A stretch of 64,000 nucleotides of DNA from Tillus elongatus (Eukaryota; Arthropoda; Insecta; Coleoptera; Cleridae). The stretch is from assembly GCA_964006375.1 (NCBI GenBank), contig OZ023270.1, positions 54,514,036-54,578,035 on the forward strand, in the 5' to 3' direction. The notes beneath the pieces were generated by a model, which saw nothing but the letters and a program-made list of their open reading frames with translations, did no database searches and was not told the DNA's origin. Within the stretch, counting starts at the first letter, position 1. Each line of letters begins with the position of its first letter. Positions 40,617 through 52,048 of this stretch are shown piece after piece. Position numbers and translations under genes: made by a program.

Positions 40617-41143
40617 TCATTTCCACTTGTACCTGAAGATGGCATAAAATACTGTGAAAACACTGTTATTTTTGATAGTATAGGTTGTGAGGTGTAAATA
40701 GGCTGAGGAGTTTCTTTGTCTCATAATACAGAAGGTTTTACAAACTAAATCGGGATATTCAACTTTTATAGCAATTAAAACCTTTGATGTCCAGCTGCAG
40801 AAGTAACAATCATCAAAATGAATTTTGAGCTCTGTCCAGATCATAGGGGTAATAAAATCTTAGCCAGTGCGTTATTTCTTCTTCCACAAACACAGAGTTT
40901 ACAAGATTTACAAACTTTGTGAGAAACCCAGGGCTTATCTTGTTTCACGATTTGTACCCCAAAATAAGCAGAATAAACCTCCTTTATATAATCAATTACA
41001 TTTAGTTTATTTTTACTATATATACACACTACAAATGTAGCAAAATAAATCAGACTGATGTCGGCATTTTCTTCAAGATGAACACATTTTTGCAGACAAA
41101 AATTGTAAATTAATGAATGAAATTTAAATGTATAATGTTTCAT
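40617..41143 (-). pseudogene. Degenerate copy of an uncharacterised Cys-containing repeat protein
   Basis: Two minus-strand open stretches (41143-40841 and 40844-40617) overlap by a few bases and read as one protein in two frames. Blocks are IDYIKEVYSAYFGVQIV, DKPWVSHKVCKSC, then MIWTELKIHFDDCYFCSW and KVEYPDL. The paired cysteines (VCKSC, CYFC) suggest zinc binding. I recognise the pattern as a multi-copy uncharacterised insect protein family, probably transposon-associated; its function is unknown. It lies head-to-head with the plus-strand hAT remnant that follows. Confidence 0.5.
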
Positions 41144-41448
41144 GTCTAATTAGATGTGGAATAAGTTACTACATACAGAAAGTACTTAATAAAACATAAA
41201 AGAGACTGAAATGGAAATTAGTACAGCAGCACTATATTTAGTCAACAAGAACTATATTACAACTATTTTGAATAGCATAACAATAACACTTTGAACTCAG
41301 GCCAGGTCGGCTGATCTTCCCCCATAAAACGGGGAGAAATTTTATAATTTTGTGGCGGAAAACTATTTGCATCTGCTTCATTATACTTTTCCCAGGATGC
41401 TTTATGTCGCAATCACTTATAGAAGTAGCATAATGTCAGCACAGCACA

Positions 41449-42500
41449 GTGTTAAATACAATGTGTCTATTGCGAGTATGCTCTATATTAACGGCAGCCT
41501 CAGATTCATCGTCTCATCCGTTTCGCGGTGGCTTGATCAGTCAATGGTCCAAATTTAAAAACCTATTCATGTCTTTTGTTTTGCTTGATTTGTTTCTGGT
41601 CGCTTCACCAGTTTATAAATACTTACAAAGAAAAAACATTGACTACTCAATCGCTTGGGACTTGGTACAAACGCTGTTCCAGCAAGTAAAAAATAAAAAG
41701 AGTGATGAACGCTTTAAGTCTTTGTACTCAAAAACAAAACAATATGCAAGTACAGTTAGTGGAAAGTTAGAAGATGACGAAATCGATGTAGAAATGGAAA
41801 TGAAGTATGTCAAAAAAAAATTTGCTTGGAGAAAAATCAAAAGATGAACATCCTGGAATGTCAACTGCTAAAACTATAAACTAGTCTTTTTCGATGTTTT
41901 AGACTGTGCGAGGATAATTATTGAAGAAAGATTTTGTCCAAACAAAGAAATTTTACACGATTGTTCCTGATCAGACCCAAAAAAATTTAGTGTCATTTTT
42001 AAGCTTGATAAATTTCCCACAAAAGCCCATATAGCGTCTCTAAACTTTGTAAGTTAAAAGAACTCCGTTCCTTATAGAACTAAAACAGTTTGCAGCTGTG
42101 TAGAACAATTTTATAATGGCTGAAAAAACTGATGATGTAAGAAAACGAAACAAACAAAACAAAGATGAAGGAAACATAAACAGTAAAGATGCTGGGTTTG
42201 TTTTAGGATCTGGAGAAGAATAAAATCGTTATGTTTACTGCTCCGACAAGAAACAATGTTTTCAAGTGTTGATCGTATGCATTTTCCGTTCTTTTTGAAC
42301 CCACACAATCTGGACTCTTCACACATCTATATGTAGCTTATAAATTTGTACTCGCCATACCTTGTACACAAGTCACCTGTGAAAGAATATTTTCTAAACT
42401 TAAAATAGTTAAAAATTGACATAGGTCGACTTCAGGCCAAGATCTTTTGTCCAACCTGCTATTCATGAACATAGGGAGATACTTATTTCTCATTGCATTA
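41449..42500 (+). pseudogene. hAT transposase (ZMYM1-like) remnant
   Basis: The open part (41449-41847) has LVASPVYKYLQRKNIDYSIA, QTLFQQVKNKKSDERF and KTKQYASTVSGKLEDDEID. Continuing in other frames are ARIIIEERFCPNKEILHDCS and DPKKFSVI (to about 42000). Last comes the hAT dimerisation block ACTRH/IPCTQVTCERIFSKLKIVK at about 42345-42410, with CER.FS.LK as its core. The order matches the C-terminal half of ZMYM1-like hAT transposases. Frameshifts are frequent, and no terminal inverted repeats were found. It is a separate copy from the one at 27855-32430. Confidence 0.75.
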
Positions 42501-42621
42501 TATAGTTTCTTACTAATTTCTATATAGTAGATATAATTTCTATATAGTAGATATAGTAAAAATATTCTGAAATTTCGTTTTGATAAACAGTTAGTCAAGC
42601 AAAACCTCAAAACATTGTTTT

Positions 42622-42690
42622 TTTAGTGATTTTTTTTTAAGAAAATCACTATTAGAGAGATCCCAACTTTTAAATTTTGAAAAAATGTTT
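42622..42690 (-). repeat. Composite element right-end hairpin, reverse orientation
   Basis: AGTGATTTTTTTTTAAGAAAATCACT (42626-42651) is the family's terminal hairpin, followed by the inverted GAGATCCCAACTTTTAAATTT. The rest of the right block is absent. Confidence 0.65.
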
Positions 42691-42929
42691 TCATATATAC
42701 AGGGTGATGTATTTTTACGGTAAAGCTCTATATACCCGTTATTATACAAGAGAAAAAATTGTATACATTAATTATAGGCTGTTTGAGCTGCATCTTATAA
42801 AATTATTTTGACAATCGCAGGCTGTCCCATAAATCGTTGGTGATAGAATTTTTTTTTCTTAATCGAACACGCCTTATATTATTGCATCTTTGCATTTTCC
42901 ATAGAAATATAATGCATGTTTGTAAGAAA

Positions 42930-43550
42930 AGAAATTCAGGACGCAGCAAGTGCGTTATGGTAGCGAACTTAAATAAAATGCTTCAAATTTCAATAACTCA
43001 ATTTGCTATTAACTAAAGTTTCGTTGGCCAGGAAACCAGTTTTTTCGGGAGCATTTTAAGTTTATTTTCGGGAAATTTTTGTGCATTTTCAAACAATAAG
43101 TTATTTTGATTAAATATGGTACATTGTTTCTACTATATAGGTTATACTGGTAACCAAATTTGATGCCTGCTTCCAAAAAAAATACATATTTCCTTAAAAA
43201 AAATGCATTGTTTGCAAATATTCATTACATTTTTTTGCCTGTTTTGTCGAAAATCTTTTTGTGAATAATTATACCTCGGTAGGTGGGTAAATAGCTTGAA
43301 GAAGTTCGTTGGCCGGGAACATCGGACCAGTTTTTTCGGGAACATTTTAAGTTTATTTTCAAAACATTTTTGTACTTTTCAAACAATCAAGGTATTTTGA
43401 TGAAATATGATACATTGTTTCTACTATATAGGTTATACCGGTAACCAAATTTGATGCCTACTTTCATTAAAAAAATAGACTTTTGCTATTAAAAAGATTT
43501 TTTAATGAAAATTCACTATCATAACACACTTGCTGCTTCCAGACTTTTTT
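42930..43550. mobile_element. Inverted-terminal element with internal tandem duplication
   Basis: The left end CAGGACGCAGCAAGTGCGTT (42937-42956) and the right end AACACACTTGCTGCTTCC (43523-43540) are inverted, with the GAATTTTC-type subterminal. Inside, a block with TTTCTACTATATAGGTTATA and TTTGATGCCT occurs twice (about 43020-43170 and 43305-43465), as a direct duplication. It is non-coding. Confidence 0.75.
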
Positions 43551-44099
43551 ACATAAAAATGTAGCTTCAGTTTACCTACTTTATAAGTGTCGAAATAGAG
43601 CAAGATATGGTTTCCAGGCACATAATTTTCCAAACTTTTGAACCCATACTCCATAGACCCCCGGTAGGGGGCCCCTCTTCAGAACCTAGCCAAGGGGGAA
43701 CCAGTCCGGGCCCGGTTGAACTTAGAGGGAGACAACATAATAAACAGGGAGAAACAATGGTAAGTTTTTTTATAACAAGCCAGGAGCGAGCGTATAAGAG
43801 CAAGGCTTTGCCACTCTGCTACTAATAAAAGTAATCTATACATTACTGCATGTAAAATAGAAAATACATACATACATACATATCTTATTATATTAACATT
43901 GCAAAAAAAACAAAGAATTTTGCTTACACACTGGATAAAATGCGTAGAGAAAACCAAGAAAGTGAATATGCATTAAAAACGTGTTTTAATGGGTGAGCCA
44001 AATTGGACTGTTAAAGATTGTTATATACTTCAATAACATAAAAACTAGAGCCAATCTAATTTATTTTTTTTCAACAACATACCACGAGGGCTTACAGCC

Positions 44100-45200
44100 T
44101 AAATACTATCGTACCGTGGGTGTCGACAAGGAGTAAAGAGGCAACTTGTTAATTCTGCACATAAAAGTTTGGAGGTTTGGGGGAGAAGGAAAAACATGTG
44201 CCGGCAAGGAATTCCACAACTTGGAAGTCCTTGGGACAAAAGAGCGGGCATAACAAGATGTTCTATGTCTGGTGACCTGGGCAGTAAAAGGGTGCATTCG
44301 CTCTGTTCCCCTGGTAGATTGGGGGCAGCAGGTGGAGAAACTACGGAAGAAAGCTCCTCTGAGCAGTGCCCGTGCAGATATCTATAAAAGAGAGACAGGT
44401 GGCAACGGCACGTCGGTGGGCAAGGGATGGTAGCCTTTGGGTGAGGGTAGGGTCACCGATGAGACGTATAGTTCTCTTCTGAATACAGTTCAGGATAGCG
44501 AGTGTAGAAGCGGCAGCAGCGCACCCCAGATGCGCGAGCAATATTCGAGGTTTGGTCTTATTTGTGTAGTATATAAGGTATAGAGATTAGCTGGTGAAAA
44601 GTATTTGCGAGCCCGGAAGAGGAAACCTAATTTCTTAGCAGCTGCTTCTGCAATTGATGTGACATGTTGGTGCCAATTGAGATTTCGATCCACAGAAATG
44701 CCAACAAGTGAAAAGGACTCATTACTTTGAATAACTTGGTTGTTTATTGTGATGGGTCTAGGGCTGGTGTATCTCTTATGAGAAAGAAAGCAAGACTGTA
44801 ATTTGGTGGGGTTGAATTGTACAAGATTTCTACTTCCCCAGTCTAATATTTTTTGGAGATCCACTGAGACCGAACCCTCCATGAGTCTGCGATCCTCATC
44901 TAATTGGGCTAAAGAGACAGGCTTAGAATATTGTATATTTGAGTGGAGGGTGCTGTCGTCCGCGTAACTGTGAACTGGGTTGGATGTGCTAGAGAGGAGG
45001 TCATTGAGGTGGAGAAGAAACAAAGTAGGGGTTAAAGCTGAACCTTGAGGAACTCCTGCATTAATTGGATACAGTTTAGAGGAATGGCCATCCATGACAA
45101 CAGAAATGCTCCGGTTGGAGAGGAAATTTGCTGTCCACGTACAGACTTTTGGTGGTAGGCCATAGGTCGGTAGTTTATTGAGTATCATGCCAGAATATTT
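44100..45200 (-). pseudogene. LINE 3' fragment with RT palm and C-terminus
   Basis: The minus strand (45188-44490) starts inside the RT with LNKLPTYGLPPKV and NFLSNRSISVVMDG. GVPQGSALTPTLFLLHLNDLL and the catalytic SYADDSTLHS follow, then LVGISVDRNLNWHQHV. A frameshift near 44500 continues in LAILNCIQKRTIRLIGDP. The end reads VPRTSKLWNSLPAHVFP and FMCRINKLPLYSLS (44297-44106). It is 5'-truncated at about 45200. The general style is CR1/Jockey-like and distinct from the other LINEs in this window. Confidence 0.85.
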
Positions 45201-45584
45201 TTGTTGAGCTGTGTAATGTAACCGTTTTTATAGTTTTTGTGTATTGCTATGATGTCGATCCTTATGGTGCTTTTAGCTTCTGAAAGGACATGAACTTCTT
45301 CTGCTTGGAAGCCTTCTCTTTGAGGGTACAAGCAAGTAGTCCCCTTACTTTATGATGGTGCCTGTTACAGAGCAGTTCACTATGGGTGCGGTACCTGAGT
45401 ACTACTAGTACTGGATTCAGTAGTGTGAGTCGAATCAATCAGTGACTAGCTAACACTAATATGGATTCTGTGCAAGTAGTGAGGGCTAATTCTTTAAGTT
45501 GGGCATAACTTAACCCAAAGGGTTGCTTTTTCTGTGTTCTCAAGGGGCAGATACGATTAACTTAACTTAGAGCTTGAATTTGAA

Positions 45585-45840
45585 CTTTGTGTTGTTAGGC
45601 TAGATGCATTAGAGCGTAACCAGTCTACGGTTCTAATTGTGGTGAGAATGCATCTAGCCTTACATGCTTTGTCCCCTATATTGGGATAGAAATGGGCCAG
45701 GGCTGACAATTTACTAAATTGTTAGTTGGTTGTATACAGTCTCTATTTTTAAACATTCTGTGTTACTTGAGTTGCCGTGACAACATACTACTTGGTTCCG
45801 TGCAACGAAGTGGAGGCACGTGTTTTGTTCGTACAGTCTA
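45585..45840 (+). repeat. Copy of the retrozyme-like repeat found at 62095-62470
   Basis: AACCAGTCTACGGTTCTAATTG and GGCCAGGGCTGACAATTTAC (45691-45710), then GTTAGTTGGTTGTA and ACTACTTGGTTCCG, parallel 62140-62330. This copy is bounded by GGCTAGATGCATT and its perfect complement AATGCATCTAGCC (45599-45611 and 45648-45660), which would fold around the AACC/GGTT hairpin. Confidence 0.6.
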
Positions 45841-46018
45841 TACTATGCCAATTTTTTTTTTGGGTTAGTTATAAATTGTTTTACTCAAATAACATATCAA
45901 TAAACTAAATCACTGATCTTAAATTGTCATTCTATCTTCAGGCTCATTTCCCGAACTTTTAGCGTTTTGTTTACATTTGCTTTTTAAATAACAATTAATT
46001 TTTTAATTTCTTTTATAG

Positions 46019-46236
46019 ACATTTTCATTGAGACGACTGGTTTTGCATTTACATTGCCCTTATTTAAATATTTGGGTGGTTGCAAAACAGGCTGTTACGT
46101 TCACTACCCAACAATTACTGTTCAAATGTTGAAACGAGTTTCAAGAAGACAGACACTTTATAACAACAGAGGATTCATTGCACGTAGTCCATTTTTATCT
46201 TATTTAAAGTTGGTTTATTATCGAGTATTCGCATGG
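46019..46236 (+). CDS. ALG11: ALG11 exon 4
   Basis: This exon continues ALG11 from codon 163 (G|AC, Asp) to residue 235. It reads IFIETTGFAFTLPLFKYLGG, then CYVHYPTITVQML, a hallmark of the family, then NNRGFIARSPFLSYLKLVYY. The acceptor is TTTCTTTTATAG at 46018 and the donor GTAAGT at 46237; the exon ends in phase 0 after a Trp codon. All frames agree across the three introns, for 705 coding bases in total. The C-terminal GT4 nucleotide-sugar domain with its catalytic E-x7-E motif is not in the window, so at least one further exon lies beyond 64000. Confidence 0.95.
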
Positions 46237-46541
46237 GTAAGTTTTATTTTTACTAAGGTTTACTAAAATGTTTTGAATAATACAATTTGACCCCTTCATA
46301 ATATTGACTGGTATAAATTATTCTGCATTTGAAAACATCCCGTTGTATATAAAGAATATAAAGCTTTGAGTAAATCTTGTTTATAGTAAAATGTTCAACT
46401 GTCTATAAACATTTTAGTGTAAGTATTGTAGTAATAAGCTTAAAATTTATAAATGATAAGCAAAACTTATTGCAGAAATTACATCTGATACACAAAGTGA
46501 AGAACCTGCTATAAAATAATTTTACAGTAATAGTAGTACTT

Positions 46542-46664
46542 TTAGTGAATTTTCTTTTTAAAAAATTCACTAATGAGGAGATCGTGACTTTCGAACTTTG
46601 AAAATTTAAATGAGCGTGAACTAAGCCCCTGGAACACATCTGGGGTCAGTTTCAATTTTTATAT

Positions 46665-46749
<85 letters not shown>
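46542..46749 (-). repeat. Composite element, right half, reverse orientation
   Basis: The hairpin TAGTGAATTTTCTTTTTAAAAAATTCACTA (46543-46572) and the inverted right block (CTGGGGTCAGTTTCAATTTTT) lead into (TA)n from about 46670. The big palindrome below sits within this TA tract. Confidence 0.8.
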
Positions 46750-46750
<1 letters not shown>

Positions 46751-47454
46751 CAGAGTGGTCCTCCGGGAGGTCCCACGATCGATTGCGTGAAAACTATCAA
46801 TAGGAAAAACCTGAAAATTGGATATTACACTAAAGTCGTTGGGGGCCACAGGCTGAAAATATTTTCAAGATGGCGGCACTTCCGGTTATACCAGAAGTAT
46901 ATGTCGATTCGCTTATTTTAGATAGAACACCCTGTATATTATTGCAGTTTCGGATTCTACAATAAATTCTGAACACTTTTTTGTAAATAATATTCTATAC
47001 CTATCATCAACCGTCCAGAAGATATTTAGACTTTAAGATAAAATTTGACATGTACGGCCAGTCATAAAGATACCAATATTTTTATAATAGGAACATATTT
47101 CGTTACGATTTTTAGAATTATCTTGAAAGATATTTCACTTCATCTATTTCCACATCGAGACTAACGATAGAGTATACAGAGTGTGCAAAAAAATCGAGAA
47201 ATTGCAAAAATCTCGCGAATTTCAAATTGGAACCCCCTTTTTTATAACACTATCGTGTTAAGCTCAAAAAATCACTGATACTTTGTATGTAATTACCTAT
47301 ACCTAAATCAAACGGTTTTCATTTTATTTTGAAAAAACTCATTTCAAAGCCTGATATTTTGATAAATTTCCTACCATAAGCGTTAGCCATGGAAAATAAA
47401 TTGCTGAGTGTGTTTCTATGGAAATTTTGACAGTTTGTTGATTAACTAGCTAAT

Positions 47455-47735
47455 AATGGCATGGTTAAATTACACACACGAAGATTATTTACATTTTATT
47501 TACTATTTATGGACAATGTAATAAAGTAATTTCGCGAACGTGTGATACATTTGCTGATAGATATCCAGATAAACAGAAACCATCACGTAAAACCGTCAAA
47601 CGAATATTAGACAATTTCGAAAACTGCGGATCTGTCAAGAAAAAGGTGCAGAGCGCTAAACCGGTTGTTGACAACAAACAAATTGAGACAGCAATTTTTA
47701 GGTATCTTGCCATATATCCTTATATAAAACCATCA
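47455..47735 (+). pseudogene. Mariner-like transposase N-terminus, left arm copy
   Basis: The plus strand reads MAWLNYTHEDYLHFIYYLW, a stop and shift, then TFADRYPDKQKPSRKTVKR, ILDNFENCGSVKKK and KPVVDNKQIETAI. This is the helix-turn-helix of the same mariner-like transposase, ending at about 47735 where sequence from the 3' end of the minus-strand copy takes over. It therefore faces the minus-strand transposase tail-to-tail. A mirror copy lies in the right arm on the minus strand (about 50021-49740). Confidence 0.75.
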
Positions 47736-47789
47736 AAGAGATAATAGAAAATTAAGAAAAAAACAATTCACACACAACATGGACTGAAT

Positions 47790-49010
47790 AAAATGAAACA
47801 AAAATTAACGGCCTACCCGTTCAAATTGACGACCTCTGGCGTCAAGACATTTTTCACACCTACGTGTCAATCCCTCATGTGTGGCCCTTCTTATTGAATC
47901 CGGATCCAGTTCACGAAATGATTCTTGAACCCGCTGCATGCAATCTTCTTTAGTAGAAACTACAGTGTTGTAGATTTTATTTTTTATAGTACCCCATATA
48001 AAAAATCGAGAACAGATAAGTCAGGCGATTGTTGGCAATACATTGGTCAGCAAATAGAGATTGTAAAAGATTGTTAACCAGGTGACCATTATGAGGAGGG
48101 TCCCATCATGTTGGTAAAATATTTGCCTATATTCATTCGATGAAAAGTTGTCCAAATAAGTTACTTCCAAATGTTGCAAAATTTCCAAATAACGCTCACC
48201 TTCAAGTAAATAAATAGAGTTTACACAAAGTGTTTTATGAATTTCGGATTAATTCTCACCATTCAAATTATCGTCATATATTTCTAGGGCAACAACGCTG
48301 TCATTCCTTATAGCACAATAAACATTAAACTGCCAGCTTTCCTGAAAATGTCCTTCCCTAGAAGGATGAACATTGGTGTCACTCCAATAGTGAGAATTAC
48401 GATGATTGAAAAGTCCATGCTTTAAAAAATTTTGCTTCATCCGTCCATATGATGTTATCTAAAAACAGCTCGTTTTCTTGGAATCGCATTAAAATAAATT
48501 CACAGAACTCCATCCTTCTTGAAAAATCAGTTTCCTTTAAATGTTGCACAACTGAATAAGCATCAGGATGTTTTCGTAAAATTCACAGAACGGAGGTTTT
48601 GGACAATCCTGACTACAGTGCTACTTGCCTCGTTGACTTTGTAGGGTATGCGGCAAAATATCCCAAAATTGCTGTCTCAATTTGTTCGTTGTCAACAACG
48701 GGTTTAGCCCTCTGCACCTTTTTCTTGACAGATCCGCAGTTTGTGAAATTGTCTACTATTCATTAGACGGTTTTACGTGACGGTTTTTGTTTATCTGGAT
48801 ATCTATCGGCAAATGTATCACATATTCGCGAAATTACTTTATTACATTCTCCATAAATAGTAAATAAATTTAAATAATCTTCGTGTGTGTAATTTAACCC
48901 TGCCATTATTAGCTAGTTAATCAACAAACTGTCAAAGTTTCCATAGAAGCACACTCGGCAATTTATTTTCCATGGCTTACGCTTATGGTAGGAAATTTAT
49001 CAAAATATTA
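47790..49010 (-). pseudogene. Mariner-like transposase, minus-strand copy
   Basis: Read leftward from about 48905 it starts YTHEDYLNLFTIYGE, then TFADRYPDKQKPSRKTV and NCGSVKKKVQRAKPVVDN, the DUF4817-like HTH. ERRMEF/RFQENELF and WTDEAKFF (first catalytic Asp-Glu) follow at about 48430. HYWSDTNVHPSREGHFQ, NVYCAIRND, then YQHDGT (second Asp region) come next. RPDLS.LDF.IWGTIKNKIY lies near 48000, and the C-terminus EDCMQRVQESFRELDPDSIR ends near 47811. There are several frameshifts and stops. It spans the spacer and the inner part of the left arm. Confidence 0.8.
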
Positions 49011-50724
49011 GGCTTTGAATTGAGTTTTTTCAAAATAAAATGAAAACCGTTTGATTTAGGTATAGGGGGTTCCAATTTGAAAATCGCGAGATTTTTGAAA
49101 TTTCTCATTGCAAATTTCAAGAATTTTTTTGGACACTCTGTATACTCTATCGTTAGTCTCGATGTGGAAATAGATACAGTGAAATATCTTTCAAGATAAT
49201 TCTAAAAATCGTAACGAAATATGTTCTTATTATAAAAATATTGGTATCTTTATGACTGGCCGTAAATGTCAAATTTTATCTTAAAGTCTAAATATTTTCT
49301 GGACGGTTGAAGTAACTTATTTGGACAACTTTTCATCGAATGAATATAGGCAAATATTTTACCAACATGATGGGACCCTCCTCATAATGGTCACCTGGTT
49401 AACAATCTTTTACAATCTCTATTTGCTGACCAATGTATTGCCAACAATCGCCTGACTTATCTGTTCTCGATTTTTTATATGGGGTACTATAAAAAATAAA
49501 ATCTACAACACTGTAGTTTCTACTAAAGAAGATTGCATGCAGCGGGTTCAAGAATCATTTCGTGAACTGGATCCGGATTCAATAAGAAGGGCCACACATG
49601 AGGGATTGACACGTAGGTGTGAAAAATGTCTTGACGCCAGAGGTCGTCAATTTGAACGGGTAGGCCGTTAATTTTTGTTTCATTTTATTCAGTCCATGTT
49701 GTGTGTGAATTGTTTTTTTCTTAATTTTCTATTATCTCTTTGATGGTTTTATATAAGGATATATGGCAAGATACCTAAAAATTGCTGTCTCAATTTGTTT
49801 GTTGTCAACAACCGGTTTAGCGCTCTGCACCTTTTTCTTGACAGATCCGCAGTTTTCGAAATTGTCTAATATTCGTTTGACGGTTTTACGTGATGGTTTC
49901 TGTTTATCTGGATATCTATCAGCAAATGTATCACATGTTCGCGAAATTACTTTATTACATTGTCCATAAATAGTAAATAAAATGTAAATAATCTTCGTGT
50001 GTGTAATTTAACCATGCCATTATTAGCTAGTTAATCAACAAACTGTCAAAATTTCCATAGAAACACACTCAGCAATTTATTTTCCATGGCTAACGCTTAT
50101 GGTAGGAAATTTATCAAAATATCAGGCTTTGAAATGAGTTTTTCAAAATAAAATGAAAACCGTTTGATTTAGGTATAGGTAATTACATACAAAGTATCAG
50201 TGATTTTTTGAGCTTAACACGATAGTGTTATAAAAAAGGGGGTTCCAATTTGAAATTCGCGAGATTTTTGCAATTTCTCGATTTTTTTGCACACTCTGTA
50301 TACTCTATCGTTAGTCTCGATGTGGAAATAGATGAAGTGAAATATCTTTCACGATAATTCTAAAAATCGTAACGAAATATGTTCCTATTATAAAAATATT
50401 GGTATCTTTATGACTGGCCGTACATGTCAAATTTTATCTTAAAGTCTAAATATCTTCTGGACGGTTGATGATAGGTATAGAATATTATTTACAAAAAAGT
50501 GTTCAGAATTTATTGTAGAATCTGAAACTGCAATAAAATACAGAGTGTTCCATTTAGAATAAGCGAATCGTCATCTACTTCCGGTATAACCGTAAGTGCC
50601 GCCATCTTGAAAATATTTTTAACCTGTGGCCCCCAACGACTTTAGTGTAATATCCAATTTTCAGGTTTTTCCTATTGATAGTTTTCACGCAATCGATCGT
50701 GGGACCTCCCGGAGGACCACTCTG

Positions 50725-50725
<1 letters not shown>

Positions 50726-50810
<85 letters not shown>
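50726..50810. repeat. (TA)n between two palindromes
   Basis: About 85 bp of TA separating the 4-kb palindrome from the 1.1-kb palindrome. Confidence 0.9.
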
Positions 50811-50814
<4 letters not shown>

Positions 50815-51930
50815 CATGCTTGGTTCTCGGGTTAAACCGCGTCCAGAATTTATGGAAACTCGACGTTTCGGCTCCTGTTTTGGAGCCATTTTCAAGAGGT
50901 AAAGGAAATATGTAAGGACACTCTAAGGCCTCAATCTGCCTACTCCTTAGAGTGATGGACAAAGGTGGGTAAAGGAAATATGTAAGGACACTCTAAGGCC
51001 TCAATCTGCCTACTCCTTAGAGTGGTGGACAAATGTGGGTAAAGGAAATATGTAAGGACACTCTAAGGCCTCAATCTGTCTACTCCTTAGAGTGATGGAC
51101 AAAGGTGGGTAAAGGAAATATGTAAGGACACTCTAAGGCCTCAATCTGCCTACTCCTTAGAGTGGTGGACAAAGGTAGGTAAAGGAAATATGTAAGGACA
51201 CTCTAAGGCCTCAATCTGCCTACTCCTTAGAGTGGTGGATAAAGGTAGGTTGGGTTGTTGTAGCTCGATTACGGGGCCTCAATCTGCCTACTCCCCAAAT
51301 CTCGCTGGAGATCGTCTGTGAGGTCTCAGTGTGTTCAACCCTAGGCCTCAGAGAGATCTGAGGTGTTCAACCCTAGGCCTCAGAGAGATCTGAGGCCTAG
51401 GGTTGAACACACTGAGACCTCACAGACGATCTCCAGCGAGATTTGGGGAGTAGGCAGATTGAGGCCCCGTAATCGAGCTACAACAACCCAACCTACCTTT
51501 ATCCACCACTCTAAGGAGTAGGCAGATTGAGGCCTTAGAGTGTCCTTACATATTTCCTTTACCTACCTTTGTCCACCACTCTAAGGAGTAGGCAGATTGA
51601 GGCCTTAGAGTGTCCTTACATATTTCCTTTACCCACCTTTGTCCATCACTCTAAGGAGTAGGCAGATTGAGGCCTTAGAGTGTCCTTACATATTTCCTTT
51701 ACCCACATTTGTCCACCACTCTAAGGAGTAGGCAGATTGAGGCCTTAGAGTGTCCTTACATATTTCCTTTACCCACCTTTGTCCATCACTCTAAGGAGTA
51801 GGCAGATTGAGGCCTTAGAGTGTCCTTACATATTTCCTTTACCTCTTGAAAATGGCTCCAAAACAGGAGCCTAAACGTCGAGTTTCCATAAATTCTGGAC
51901 GCGGTTTAACCCGAGAACCAAGCATGTCTC
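50811..51930. mobile_element. 1.1-kb palindrome with five 70-bp repeats per arm
   Basis: The arms 50811-51350 and 51391-51930 are reverse complements around a 40-bp loop. Each arm holds five tandem 70-bp units (50899-51248 and, inverted, 51493-51842), built on GTAAAGGAAATATGTAAGG, ACTCTAAGGCCTCAATCTGC and CTACTCCTTAGAGTG. Unit-specific variants are mirrored between arms, so the array was present before the inversion. A hammerhead-like segment lies in each outer arm. Only a few mismatches were seen (for example in unit 3). It is non-coding. Confidence 0.85.
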
Positions 51931-51952
51931 ACATTAAAGACCGCGGAAATCT

Positions 51953-51956
<4 letters not shown>

Positions 51957-52041
<85 letters not shown>

Positions 52042-52048
52042 CACACAC
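51957..52048. repeat. (TA)n tract with CA tail
   Basis: (TA)n to about 52035, then CATATACACACACAG. It may be the far side of the same microsatellite that received both palindromes. Confidence 0.85.

Larger units (their letters stand above)
46750..50725. mobile_element. 4-kb palindrome of mariner-like sequence, arms ~1.42 kb
   Basis: The arms 46750-48167 and 49309-50725 are reverse complements around a 1,141-bp spacer. The inner arm parts look almost identical; the same 68-codon open stretch appears on opposite strands at 47507-47713 and 49763-49969. The outermost 200 bp differ by roughly one base in ten. Both tips (CAGAGTGGTCCTCC...) touch (TA)n. The content is transposase sequence of a Tc1/mariner relative in both orientations. 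The spacer contains a third, more diverged N-terminal copy. Confidence 0.85.

Noticed and set aside
50899..51842. CRISPR-like array of 70-bp units
   Set aside because: The units are contiguous without spacers, lie in an inverted pair, and the genome is eukaryotic.
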